Of a stretch of 64,000 nt of DNA, positions 34,559 through 42,596 are shown piece by piece. Below the pieces are notes generated by a model. That model made no database searches. It was not told the DNA's origin and was given only the letters and a program-made list of their open reading frames with translations. The position numbers and the translations under genes are program-made. The stretch spans positions 3,534,001-3,598,000 of the forward strand of contig OZ243944.1 of the NCBI GenBank assembly GCA_965214295.1, given 5' to 3'. Positions within the stretch are counted from its first letter, which is position 1; each line of letters begins with the position of its first letter. The DNA comes from JAJDUF01 sp965214295 (GTDB lineage Bacteria > Chloroflexota > UBA11872 > UBA12225 > JAJDUF01).

Positions 34559-36175
34559 ATGACTATCCAAGACCCCCACGCGACCGCTGCTCCGTGGTGG
34601 GAGCGCATCTTTGCCGACGGGAGCTACCTGCGGTTGTGGTCGCCCCACTTTACGCCGGAGCGGACCGAGCGCGAGGTTGCGGGGGTGCTGGACCTCCTCC
34701 AACCGACGCCCGGCGTGGCGATCCTCGACCTGGCGTGTGGGCAAGGGCGCTTCGCCGTCCCGCTGGCCCAACGTGGCTACCAGGTCACCGGGCTGGACCT
34801 CAGTGAACAGCTGCTCGACGTGGCGCGCGGGGCTGCCGACGCGGCCGGCGTCGCCGCGGAGTGGCATCGTGCCGACATGCGCGATATCCCGGCGGAGTGG
34901 GCCGGGCGCTTCGACTACATCATCAACATCTTCACGGCGTTCGGCTACTTCGAGGCCGAGGCCGAGAACCAGCGTGTGCTGGATGGCGTGGCGCGGGCGC
35001 TCAAGCCGGGCGGGCGGTTCCTGATCGAGCTGGGTAATCGAGATGGGGTAGGGGGGCAGTTCCGAGAGCGCGGTTGGCACGAAACGGACGGGCTGCTGGT
35101 CTGTACGGAGGTGAGCTTCGATCCGATCCGAGGTGTGAGCAGCACCGTATGGCAATGGGATGAGGGGGGCGAGCGCCAGGAGTTGCGTTTCTCCCTGCGG
35201 CTGTACACGCCGACCGAGTTGACGGCAATGCTCCGGGCCGCGGGACTGGAGCCGGTCGCCGCCTATGACGGTCTCGCTGGCAGCGAGCTGACGCACGAGA
35301 GCCAGCGCATGGCGCTCGTGGCGGAGAAGCCGCGTGAGCAGCCGCGGCCGGCGGCGGCTGATCGTCCGGCCGAGTCGCCGTGGTGGCCGACATTCTTCGA
35401 CGCGGCCTTTCTGCACCTCTGGCCGCCTAGCCCAACATCGGAGCGCGAGCCAGCGGAGGTCGAGTCGCTGGTGGCGCTCCTGGGGTTGCCGCCGGAGGGG
35501 CGCGTTCTGGATCTAGCCTGCGGCTACGGTCGGATTGCCGTGCCGCTGGCGCGGCGCGGCTTCCAGGTGACCGGCCTGGACTTGAGCGAGCCGCTGCTGG
35601 CCGTTGCACGCGAGCGCGCCGCCCAGGCCGGTGTGACAGTCGAATGGCGCCGCGCCGACATGCGCGATCCGCCAGCGGAGTGGTACGGACGGTTCGATGC
35701 GGTCATTAGCATCTGGAACTCCTTTGGCTACTTCGCCGACGACCGCGAGAATCAGCGCGTGCTTGCCAGCGCCGCCCGCGCGCTCAAGTCGGGCGGCCGC
35801 CTGCTCATTGACGTATCCAACCGCGACCGGGTGGTGAGTGCGTATCGCGCTCGTGACTGGGAGGAGCGTGACGGGCTGGTGCTGCTGCAAGCACGCACAT
35901 TCGATCCGGTGCGCGGCCGCAATCGGACCGCCCTGACCTGGTATGAGGAGGGACAGCGGCGCCAAGTGGCCGGCCAAAGCGGCACCACCCCTCCCACTAT
36001 CCGTGCCGCTTTGGCCGGCCAGATTGACTTTACAGTGCGCCTCTACACCCCGACGGAGTTGACGCGGATGGTCGCGGCCGCCGGGCTGCGGCCGGTAGCG
36101 TGTTGCGGCGATTGGACCGGCGCCGAGTTGACACGCGATGGCTGGCATATCATCTTAACCGCCGAGAAACCGTAA
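34559..36175 (+). CDS. Tandem-duplicated class I SAM methyltransferase
   Basis: 538 aa made of two homologous methyltransferase domains (about 1-258 and 275-538). Each has the SAM motif (ILDLACGQGRFAVPLAQRGY; VLDLACGYGRIAVPLARRGF), the GLDLSE and RADMRD motifs and the ending RLYTPTELT...LTAEKP. In domain 2 about 19 residues (VAGQSGTTPPTIRAALAGQ) are inserted between RRQ and IDFTVRLYTP; domain 1 reads ERQELRFSLRLYTP without them. The insert is exactly the palindromic element at 35968-36020. Substrate unknown. The duplication is recent enough for clear alignment. Confidence 0.85.
   Translation: MTIQDPHATAAPWWERIFADGSYLRLWSPHFTPERTEREVAGVLDLLQPTPGVAILDLACGQGRFAVPLAQRGYQVTGLDLSEQLLDVARGAADAAGVAAEWHRADMRDIPAEWAGRFDYIINIFTAFGYFEAEAENQRVLDGVARALKPGGRFLIELGNRDGVGGQFRERGWHETDGLLVCTEVSFDPIRGVSSTVWQWDEGGERQELRFSLRLYTPTELTAMLRAAGLEPVAAYDGLAGSELTHESQRMALVAEKPREQPRPAAADRPAESPWWPTFFDAAFLHLWPPSPTSEREPAEVESLVALLGLPPEGRVLDLACGYGRIAVPLARRGFQVTGLDLSEPLLAVARERAAQAGVTVEWRRADMRDPPAEWYGRFDAVISIWNSFGYFADDRENQRVLASAARALKSGGRLLIDVSNRDRVVSAYRARDWEERDGLVLLQARTFDPVRGRNRTALTWYEEGQRRQVAGQSGTTPPTIRAALAGQIDFTVRLYTPTELTRMVAAAGLRPVACCGDWTGAELTRDGWHIILTAEKP
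35968..36020 (-). repeat. Palindromic element, subtype B, perfect 18-bp arms, inside a CDS
   Basis: GGCCGGCCAAAGCGGCAC (35968-35985) pairs exactly with 36003-36020. The 17-nt loop, minus strand, is GGATAGTGGGAGGGGTG. Inserted in frame in methyltransferase domain 2. Confidence 0.92.
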
Positions 36176-36224
36176 GGGCGAACGGCTGATTGCCTCGCCC
36201 AAGCATGCAACGGAGGTGATAGCG

Positions 36225-37013
36225 ATGGCGGGACGACTGGCGGGCAAAGTGGCGGTGGTGGCGGGAGCGGGGCCGAACATGGGCCGGGCAGTGGCGACCC
36301 TCTTTGCCCAAGAGGGCGCCAAGGTGGTGGTTGCGGCACGGAGCGCCGAGAATACGGCCGGGGCCGTCGAGCGGATCGCGCGCTTTGGCGGCGCGGCGCG
36401 CGCGGTAGAGGCCGACGTGTGTACCGAGGCCGGGGCGCAGCGAGTAATTCAGGCGGCGGTGACATCCTTTGGGCAGCTCGACATCGTGTACCACAACGTC
36501 GGCGGCTTCTTCACGCCCAATCACGCCATCGAATCGCTCCCGGCAGACTTCTGGGAAGGGGCGCTTGCCAACAATCTGCGCTCGCTCTACTGGCTGACTC
36601 ATCAAGCTGTCCCGCACCTCGTAGCCGCCGGCGGCGGCTGCATCATCACCGTATCGGCCGCCGATCTGGTCATCCAGGATGCGAATAGTGCCTACGCCGC
36701 CGCGAAAGCGGGGCTGATCGGCGCTGCCCGTAACCTGGCCCGCGAACTGTTCCCGCAGAATATCCGCGTACATGCGCTGTGCCCCGGCATCATGTGGGAG
36801 CCGCTGGCCGAGAGTCCCGACGGGCGCATCAATCCCGCTGCATGCCAGCTCGATCGGCTGGGCAACGCCGCCGACGCGGCCTATGCGGCGCTCTGGCTGG
36901 CCTCCGACGAGGCGGCCTGGGTGACCGGGCTGGTGGTCGACATAGACGGCGGGGACGCGGTGTTCGCCAACTCACCGACGCGCCGCCAAGCCGTCAAAGC
37001 ACTCTTGGGGTAG
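36225..37013 (+). CDS. Short-chain dehydrogenase/reductase
   Basis: 262 aa from ATG 36225 with GGAGGTGAT before it. The Rossmann motif is AGAGPNMGRA (normally TGxxxGxG, here AGxxxxMG), followed by NVGG and the catalytic YAAAK. The C-terminal GLVVDIDGGDAV matches the usual family ending. The upstream Ser is present (ITVSAADL). NAD(P)-dependent oxidoreductase; substrate not predictable. Confidence 0.87.
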   Translation: MAGRLAGKVAVVAGAGPNMGRAVATLFAQEGAKVVVAARSAENTAGAVERIARFGGAARAVEADVCTEAGAQRVIQAAVTSFGQLDIVYHNVGGFFTPNHAIESLPADFWEGALANNLRSLYWLTHQAVPHLVAAGGGCIITVSAADLVIQDANSAYAAAKAGLIGAARNLARELFPQNIRVHALCPGIMWEPLAESPDGRINPAACQLDRLGNAADAAYAALWLASDEAAWVTGLVVDIDGGDAVFANSPTRRQAVKALLG

Positions 37014-37069
37014 AGCGGTGGGGACTGACGAGGGCCGGTAAACCGGAAAAACAGGCGGGGTGAGTGCTT

Positions 37070-37097
37070 GTAGGGGCGTAGCATGCTACGCCCCTAC
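37070..37097. repeat. GTAGGGGCG palindrome
   Basis: 28-nt perfect palindrome (GTAGGGGCGTAGCA plus complement), identical to that at 38764-38791. In the gap between the SDR and phosphoesterase genes. Confidence 0.85.
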
Positions 37098-37197
37098 CCT
37101 GGGGCGGTGGCCGGGGGTGCGGAGCAGCTGCGCTGGTACCGGGGCCGCCGGCCCATCACGATGAACAGTGCGCTAGAGCTGAAGGGAGCACGCCACC

Positions 37198-37695
37198 ATG
37201 AAGGTTGCCGTCCTATCCGATACGCACGATCACTTGGATCAGCTGGCCAAGGCGCTGTCTGCCGTCCGGGACAGCGACGCAGCGGCGCTGGTGTTCTGCG
37301 GCGACTTCTGTGCGCCGTTTACGCTCGCGGCCCTGGCCGAGGGCTACGCTGGCCCCATCCACGCCGTCTTTGGCAACAACGACGGCGACCGCATGATGCT
37401 CCTGGCCATCGCCAGCCAACATTCTCACGTACACCTCCATGGGGAAATCGCTCGCCTGGAGCTAGGCGGGCGCCAAGTCGCCATCGTCCACTACACGGAC
37501 CTGGGCCACGAGCTGGCCGCCAGCGGCAGCTACGACGTGGTGTTCTGCGGACACACGCACGTCTACGAAACGGCGCGGGTCGGGCCACGGCCGACGCTCG
37601 TCGTCAATCCCGGTGAGGTGATGGGCCGACTCGGCGCGCCAAGCTGGGCACTCGTGGACCTCGCCGCGCTGACGGTCGAGCAGCGGCGGCTCTGA
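37198..37695 (+). CDS. Metallophosphoesterase, YfcE/MJ0936 family
   Basis: 165 aa, typical of the small family. Metal ligands visible: Asp8 and His10 (LSDTHDH), GDF, GNNDGDR, His in VHYTDLGHE and the final GHTH. Members hydrolyse phosphodiesters in vitro; physiological substrate unknown. The preceding AAGGGAGCACGCC is an acceptable ribosome site. Confidence 0.9.
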   Translation: MKVAVLSDTHDHLDQLAKALSAVRDSDAAALVFCGDFCAPFTLAALAEGYAGPIHAVFGNNDGDRMMLLAIASQHSHVHLHGEIARLELGGRQVAIVHYTDLGHELAASGSYDVVFCGHTHVYETARVGPRPTLVVNPGEVMGRLGAPSWALVDLAALTVEQRRL

Positions 37696-37760
37696 GACGC
37701 GGGAGGAGTGGGAGGCACATTTCCTCCCACCTATGGTCCTCCTGCGGAGCAGGGGGATAT

Positions 37761-37788
37761 GGATTGCGGCGGAAGCCGCAATGACGGG
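37761..37788. repeat. REP-type repeat (GGATTGCGGC...GCCGCAATGACGG)
   Basis: TTGCGGC-GGAA-GCCGCAA hairpin; inverted copy of 33409. It sits in the 118-nt convergent gap before the DegV gene, next to another small hairpin (GGGAGG/CCTCCC at about 37708-37729). Confidence 0.75.
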
Positions 37789-37813
37789 GGCGAGGGAGGG
37801 AGCCTAGTGATGG

Positions 37814-38665
37814 TCACAGGGTACGGAAGCACAGGCCGAGCGCATCCGGCCCGGTGTAGGTGCCGATGACCGGCCCGATCTGGCTCTCGTAGACCTCGTC
37901 GACCTTAAATCTGGCTTCGACTTGCCGGCGCAGCTCGGCGGCGGCGTCCGGCGCGTTAGCGTGGTGGATGCCGGCCATTGCCAACTCGTTGCCGCCGGCA
38001 CGCTCGGCGGCATACTGGAGCAGCTGGGCAACAGCCTTCCTGCGGGTGCGAGGCCGAGCGAGCGGCGCTAACTCACCAGCTTCCAGGTGGAGCACCGGGC
38101 GGAAGCGGAGCAGACTCCCGATCAGATGCTGCGCCCGGCCGAGACGCCCCCCTTTATACAGGTAATCCAGTGTGTCCAGTGTCAGCGCCACGCCGCAGTT
38201 CGGCTGTAGCTCGCGCACTCGCGCCGCTACCGCGTCGGTGTCGGCGCCGGCAGCGGCTGCGCGGGCGGCTTCAATGACCAAGGTGCCCTCGGCCAGCGCC
38301 GCTAGTTCGGTGTCTATGACCTCTACGCGCTGGCGTTCCATGGCCTGCGCCGCTGCTCGCGCCGAGTTGTTCGTGCCACTGAGCTTGGCCGAGGCCGTAA
38401 TACACACGATGCCGTCGGTGTCGGCATCGTTCGCTAAGGCCTCGAATACCTGCTGGAACTCGCCCGGTGAAGGCTGTGAGGTGGTGGGCAATACGTCACC
38501 GGTACGCAGGCGCGTATAGAACTCTTCGTTCGTGATGTTCACGGTTTCCGTATAGCGCTCCTCGCCAAAGAAGATATGCAAGGGCACAACCTCGATGCGG
38601 TGCTCCTCGGCCACCTCCGGCGGCAGCCAGGACAAGCTATCGGTGACGATCCGGACCGTACCCAT
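37814..38665 (-). CDS. DegV family fatty-acid-binding protein
   Basis: 283 aa from ATG 38665, which follows GGGAGGGC; the open frame continues upstream to 38749. N-terminal VRIVTDSLSWLP, the TSQPSPGEF and ASAKLSGTNNSA motifs, and the RIGRA-like GGRLGRAQ are typical of DegV/FakB, which hold an acyl chain and present it to fatty acid kinase FakA. No fakA in the window. Confidence 0.9.
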   Translation of the reverse strand: MGTVRIVTDSLSWLPPEVAEEHRIEVVPLHIFFGEERYTETVNITNEEFYTRLRTGDVLPTTSQPSPGEFQQVFEALANDADTDGIVCITASAKLSGTNNSARAAAQAMERQRVEVIDTELAALAEGTLVIEAARAAAAGADTDAVAARVRELQPNCGVALTLDTLDYLYKGGRLGRAQHLIGSLLRFRPVLHLEAGELAPLARPRTRRKAVAQLLQYAAERAGGNELAMAGIHHANAPDAAAELRRQVEARFKVDEVYESQIGPVIGTYTGPDALGLCFRTL

Positions 38666-38763
38666 CAGCGCCCTCCCATTATCCGGTGGTCTTCCGGCGG
38701 CAATAGTACGCATAGCGTAGATGATGCCGGCACGCGCGTCAACTACCATGTCGGTCGGAACGG

Positions 38764-38791
38764 GTAGGGGCGTAGCATGCTACGCCCCTAC
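38764..38791. repeat. GTAGGGGCG palindrome
   Basis: 28-nt perfect palindrome, same sequence as 37070. Between divergent degV and yggS. Confidence 0.85.
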
Positions 38792-38864
38792 CCCGGCGGG
38801 AAGCGGGGCGAGCAACGCTCTGGCCCTACTACCTACCCAGTGAGGGGATGAGGCGCGAACAGTG

Positions 38865-38873
38865 TGCTAGAAT
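38865..38873 (+). promoter_or_regulatory. Extended -10 for yggS
   Basis: TGCTAGAAT is a good extended -10 (TGnTAnAAT), 25 nt before the ATG at 38899. No -35 is apparent, as expected for this promoter type. Confidence 0.5.
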
Positions 38874-38898
38874 TCGAGGCACTCGCCGGAAAGAGCGT

Positions 38899-39585
38899 AT
38901 GACTGCCTTACTCGACCGTATTGCCCACGTCAAAGTCGCGATTGCGGAGGCGTGTAAGCGCGCGAATCGGTCACCGGCCGAGGTCAAGCTGGTCGCGGTG
39001 ACGAAGACCGTGCCAACCGACATCATCGAGCAGGCTTATGACGCCGGGTTGCATGTCTTCGGAGAGAACCGGGTACAGGAAGCACAGCCCAAGATCGGCG
39101 AGCTACCGACAGACATCGAGTGGCATTTCATCGGCCATCTGCAATCGAACAAAGCAAAGGTCTGTGCCAGCTTGTTCGACATGATCCATAGTGTCGATTC
39201 GGTGCGGCTAGGGAAGCGCCTCGCGGCGCGCGCTACTGCCGGCCAAGCCATACGGATACTCCTCCAGGTCAACCTGACCGGGAAGACTTCGCAATCCGGC
39301 TTTGCGCCCGAGGAGGTTGGCGCCGCTGTCGCAGTGCTGGCGGGCGAACCCGGTGTGGCGCTGGAAGGGCTGATGACCATTGCGCCGCAAGTGGCCGACA
39401 AAGAGGCCGTCCGTCCGTGGTTTCGCCAGTTGGCGGCCCTCCACCGTGAGCTTGCCGCGGCTGCCGACGGGCATCCCTGGCGCCACCTCTCGATGGGCAT
39501 GACGGAGGACTATCCCATCGCTATCGAAGAGGGCGCCACGCTCGTGCGCGTCGGCCGGGCGCTGTTCGGCGAGCGGCCGGCCTGA
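38899..39585 (+). CDS. yggS: PLP-binding protein YggS/PLPBP
   Basis: 228 aa from ATG 38899. The pyridoxal-phosphate lysine is in LVAVTKTVP, with FGENRVQEAQPK, WHFIGHLQSNKAK and LSMGMTEDYPIAI, all hallmarks of the family. It maintains PLP homeostasis. yggT follows 157 nt downstream and then a broken yggU, the classic yggS-yggT-yggU order. Confidence 0.95.
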   Translation: MTALLDRIAHVKVAIAEACKRANRSPAEVKLVAVTKTVPTDIIEQAYDAGLHVFGENRVQEAQPKIGELPTDIEWHFIGHLQSNKAKVCASLFDMIHSVDSVRLGKRLAARATAGQAIRILLQVNLTGKTSQSGFAPEEVGAAVAVLAGEPGVALEGLMTIAPQVADKEAVRPWFRQLAALHRELAAAADGHPWRHLSMGMTEDYPIAIEEGATLVRVGRALFGERPA

Positions 39586-39742
39586 CGAGCGGCCGCTTAC
39601 TCCCAATCACTCACCAAAACTGGCAGACTCGGCTCGTTAAGCAGCGCAGTCACGCTCGTCAAACGGCAGGGTGTACCAGGCTGACCGTGCGTACCGCCCA
39701 CCGGCCGGAATGCAAACAGGTGCGAGAGAGGAGCAGACCCGC

Positions 39743-40009
39743 ATGGAACTCTTGGCCAACTTCGTAAATCTCTTGACGCAAGCGCTCGTCATAGCGATTG
39801 TCCTGCGTGCCATCCTCTCCTGGTTTGTCCCCCAAGGCGATCACCCGGTCGTGCGTATTCTCCGCGATGTGACGGATCCGCTCATCGTGCCCTTGCGGCG
39901 GGTCATTCCGTCAATTGGGATGCTCGACCTCTCGCCATTTGTGGCGATCATCCTGCTGCAGGTGGTACGCAGTATTGTGGTTGCTACCCTGTCCGGGGCC
40001 GGTGGTTAG
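39743..40009 (+). CDS. yggT: YggT family membrane protein
   Basis: 88 aa from ATG 39743 with GAGAGGAG upstream. Two membrane segments with the family motif RAILSWFVP and ...DPLIVPLRRVIPSIGMLDLSPF...IILLQVVRSI. Associated with membrane homeostasis or cell division in other bacteria. Confidence 0.9.
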   Translation: MELLANFVNLLTQALVIAIVLRAILSWFVPQGDHPVVRILRDVTDPLIVPLRRVIPSIGMLDLSPFVAIILLQVVRSIVVATLSGAGG

Positions 40010-40022
40010 CCGGCGCGGTATC

Positions 40023-40181
40023 ATGACCTCCGTCAGCGCCGAGCAGCTGTTGGTCGAGCAGCGCGGCGCCGTCCGGCTCGCCGTTCGCGTGCAGCCGCGC
40101 GCCAGACGCACGGAGGTCCGGGGCATGCGTGCTCTGGATTGCCGCTTGCGCGGGAATGACCGGGCAATGGTGCGGGAATGA
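40023..40181 (+). pseudogene. yggU: Truncated YggU/DUF167 protein, 3' part replaced by a REP repeat
   Basis: From ATG 40023 the frame reads VRLAVRVQPRARRTEVRGM, the N-terminal half of DUF167 (normally ~95 aa, continuing into GKANxxL). After codon 38 the frame enters a REP-type repeat (LDCRLRGNDRAMVRE) and stops at 40181. The conserved C-terminal half is missing. Its position right after yggT supports identity. Confidence 0.75.
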
Positions 40182-40187
40182 CCGGGG
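40134..40187. repeat. REP-type repeat within yggU
   Basis: TGGATTGCCGCTTGCGCGGG followed by AATGACCGG (40134-40163), then a half-copy GCGGGAATGACCGGGG (40172-40187). It forms the new 3' end of yggU just before hisH. Confidence 0.75.
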
Positions 40188-40213
40188 AATGCCAACTTAG
40201 AGGGAACAAGCGC

Positions 40214-40906
40214 ATGGAGTTAGTGGTCGTTGACTACGATGCCGGGAATATCCGCAGTGTGGCCAAGGCTATCGAGCATGTCGGCGTGCAGCCGGTCGTC
40301 ACGGCGGATCGTCGGACGATCCTCGCAGCGGACGGAGTCATTGTCCCCGGCGTCGGCGCTGCCGGAGACATCATGCGGAGCCTGACGCGGCGCGACCTCC
40401 ATCGAGTGATCCGGGAGGTCGTTGACCGGGGTACACCCTTTCTCGGTGTGTGCATGGGGCTGCAAGTGCTCCTGACGAGCAGCGATGAGGACAACGGACA
40501 GGCTTGCTTGGACATTTTCCCTGGCACCGTGCGCCGCTTCGGCGGGGGCCTGAAGGTGCCGCACATGGGCTGGAATCAGGTCCGCTTTGTCCACGACCAT
40601 CCGCTCTTTGCCGGCATCACGGACAACTCCCACTTCTACTTCGTCCACTCCTACTACGCCGATCCCGAGGATCGGACTATCGTAGCCGGTGAGACCGACT
40701 ACGGCCACCCGTTTGCAAGCGTGTTGATCCGGGACAATGTCATGGCTACGCAGTTCCACCCGGAGAAGAGCGCCCAAGACGGCCTCCGGCTGTACCGCAA
40801 CTTCAGCCGTATTGTCCGCGACGGTCTTCCGGCGGCAGTCGCCGCTCCCATTGCCGCCGCGGCGAGCGGAGCGTATCAGCAGCCGGCCACTACGTTCTCC
40901 CGGTGA
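40214..40906 (+). CDS. hisH: Imidazole glycerol phosphate synthase, glutaminase subunit HisH
   Basis: 230 aa from ATG 40214 (AGAGGGAA upstream). Class I glutaminase: nucleophile Cys80 in GVCMGLQ, His182 and Glu184 in FHPEKS. It supplies ammonia to HisF. The C-terminal ~25 residues (Ala-rich, ending TTFSR) go beyond the usual domain. First gene of hisH-hisA-hisF-hisIE. Confidence 0.95.
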   Translation: MELVVVDYDAGNIRSVAKAIEHVGVQPVVTADRRTILAADGVIVPGVGAAGDIMRSLTRRDLHRVIREVVDRGTPFLGVCMGLQVLLTSSDEDNGQACLDIFPGTVRRFGGGLKVPHMGWNQVRFVHDHPLFAGITDNSHFYFVHSYYADPEDRTIVAGETDYGHPFASVLIRDNVMATQFHPEKSAQDGLRLYRNFSRIVRDGLPAAVAAPIAAAASGAYQQPATTFSR

Positions 40907-40935
40907 ACTCCGTAGCTACTAAGGAAACGCAACCG

Positions 40936-41751
40936 ATGCTTGTCTTACCGGCGATTGATCTGAAGGGTGGCCAGGCCGTGCAGCTGCGGCAAGGTGACTT
41001 TGATCAGGCCAGGCAGTACGGCGATCCGGCGGCGGCCGCGGCGCGCTGGCTGGCGGCCGGCACGCAGTATCTCCATATCGTTGATCTCGACGCTGCGGCC
41101 GCCGGGCATCCGGTCAACGGCGCTGCCGTAGCGGCCATCGTCGGCGAGGCCTCCCAGGCCGGTGTGCCGGTACAGCTCGGCGGGGGGCTGCGGACCACTG
41201 CGGACGTGGCGGCGGCGCTGGACGCCGGGGTCAGCCGCGTGGTGGTGGGCACGGCGGCGGCACAGTCGCCGGACCTCGCCGCGGCGCTGGTGCAGCACTT
41301 TGGCGCCGAGCGGATTGTCGTATCGCTCGATGCCAAGGACGGCGTGGTAGCGACGCACGCTTGGCGGCTGCAGAGCCGCTACTCGGTGCAGGAGCTGGCC
41401 GCCGAGCTGGTAGGCCGCGGCGTCCAGCGCTTTGTATACACCGACATCACCCACGACGGTACACTGACGGCGCCCAACACCGAGGCGACCCGCGCGTTGG
41501 TGACACACCTGGGCTGCACCACCTTACTCCCCATCGGAGTGTGCAGCCCAGGTGGTCAGGTGGAAGCTACCGGGGCCGCGGTGATTGCGGCGGGCGGAGT
41601 GACGACAGCGGAGCACGTGCGCGCGCTGGCCACCGCCGGCTGCGAGGGCGCTATTATCGGGACGGCGCTCTATGAGGGTCGACTGACGCTTCGAGACGCG
41701 CAGGCGGCGGCGGAAGCCGGTTCAACGGCCGGTAAGCCCGTGGCCCAGTAA
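40936..41751 (+). CDS. hisA: HisA (phosphoribosylformimino-AICAR ribotide isomerase) with palindrome insertion
   Basis: 271 aa from ATG 40936 (AAGGAAA upstream); family length is about 240-250. Catalytic Asp in PAIDLKGGQAVQL, the other in YTDITHDGTL, and phosphate-binding GGGLR and AAGGVTT are present. Residues ~191-207 (CTTLLPIGVCSPGGQV) are encoded by a palindromic element and lie between ALVTHLG and ATGAAVIAAGGV, two normally adjacent segments around the strand-7 loop. The reading frame is kept, and this is the histidine-operon copy, so the protein probably still works. Confidence 0.93.
   Translation: MLVLPAIDLKGGQAVQLRQGDFDQARQYGDPAAAAARWLAAGTQYLHIVDLDAAAAGHPVNGAAVAAIVGEASQAGVPVQLGGGLRTTADVAAALDAGVSRVVVGTAAAQSPDLAAALVQHFGAERIVVSLDAKDGVVATHAWRLQSRYSVQELAAELVGRGVQRFVYTDITHDGTLTAPNTEATRALVTHLGCTTLLPIGVCSPGGQVEATGAAVIAAGGVTTAEHVRALATAGCEGAIIGTALYEGRLTLRDAQAAAEAGSTAGKPVAQ
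41506..41554 (-). repeat. Palindromic element, subtype D, perfect 14-bp arms, inside hisA
   Basis: CACCTGGGCTGCAC (41506-41519) pairs exactly with 41541-41554. The 21-nt loop CACCTTACTCCCCATCGGAGT is a longer relative of the subtype B loop (minus-strand orientation). Confidence 0.8.
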
Positions 41752-41807
41752 CGGGCACAGACCGCCGAGCTACCGACCACTCGCTACTGACTACAGGACA
41801 CTGAACG

Positions 41808-42596
41808 ATGCTTACGAAACGGATCATCCCGTGCCTTGACGTGCATCACGGGCGCGTCACAAAGTGCGTACAGTTCATCAACCGGCGCGATGTCGGCGAT
41901 CCGGCCGAGCTATCGGCTTACTACAACGAGCAGGGCGCCGACGAGCTGGTGTTCTACGACATCACCGCTTCCGCCGAAGAGCGGGACATCATGCTGGATG
42001 CCGTGCGCCGCACCGCCGAGCAGGTGTTTATCCCACTCACCGTCGGCGGTGGCCTGCGGACGGTCGAGGATATGCACCGGATGCTCCGCGCTGGCGCCGA
42101 CAAAGTTTCGATCAACTCATCGGCGCTGACCAATCCGCAGCTTATCGCCGCTGGTGCCGACCGGTTCGGTAGTCAGTGCATTGTGCTTTCCATGGATGTC
42201 AAGCGGGTCGATGACATGCCGAGCGACCGGCCGGACGACCGGCAACTGCGCTGGAAATGCTATCTGCGCGGTGGTCGCGTGGCTACCGACGTGGACGCGC
42301 TGGAGTGGGCGCAGCGGGGCGTGGAGCTAGGCGCGGGTGAGATCGTGGTGAACAGCATTGACGGTGATGGCACGCTCGACGGCTACGATCTGCCGTTGCT
42401 CCGCACGATTAGCGATGCGGTCGAAGTGCCGGTGGTCGCCTCGGGCGGCGCGGGCAAGCTGGAGCACTTCTCCCAGGCGCTCCACGAGGGCCACGCGCAC
42501 GCGGTCTTGGCCGCCTCGGTGTTTCACTACGGCACCTTTACCATTGGTCAAGTCAAGGAACACCTCGCGTCGAAAGGGGTGCCGGTACGCCAATGA
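41808..42596 (+). CDS. hisF: Imidazole glycerol phosphate synthase, cyclase subunit HisF
   Basis: 262 aa, normal length. (Beta/alpha)8 barrel with catalytic Asp11 (IPCLDV) and the second Asp in NSIDGDGTLDGYD; phosphate sites VGGGLRTVED and VVASGGAG. With HisH it makes imidazole glycerol phosphate and AICAR. ATGA overlap with the next gene. Confidence 0.96.
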   Translation: MLTKRIIPCLDVHHGRVTKCVQFINRRDVGDPAELSAYYNEQGADELVFYDITASAEERDIMLDAVRRTAEQVFIPLTVGGGLRTVEDMHRMLRAGADKVSINSSALTNPQLIAAGADRFGSQCIVLSMDVKRVDDMPSDRPDDRQLRWKCYLRGGRVATDVDALEWAQRGVELGAGEIVVNSIDGDGTLDGYDLPLLRTISDAVEVPVVASGGAGKLEHFSQALHEGHAHAVLAASVFHYGTFTIGQVKEHLASKGVPVRQ

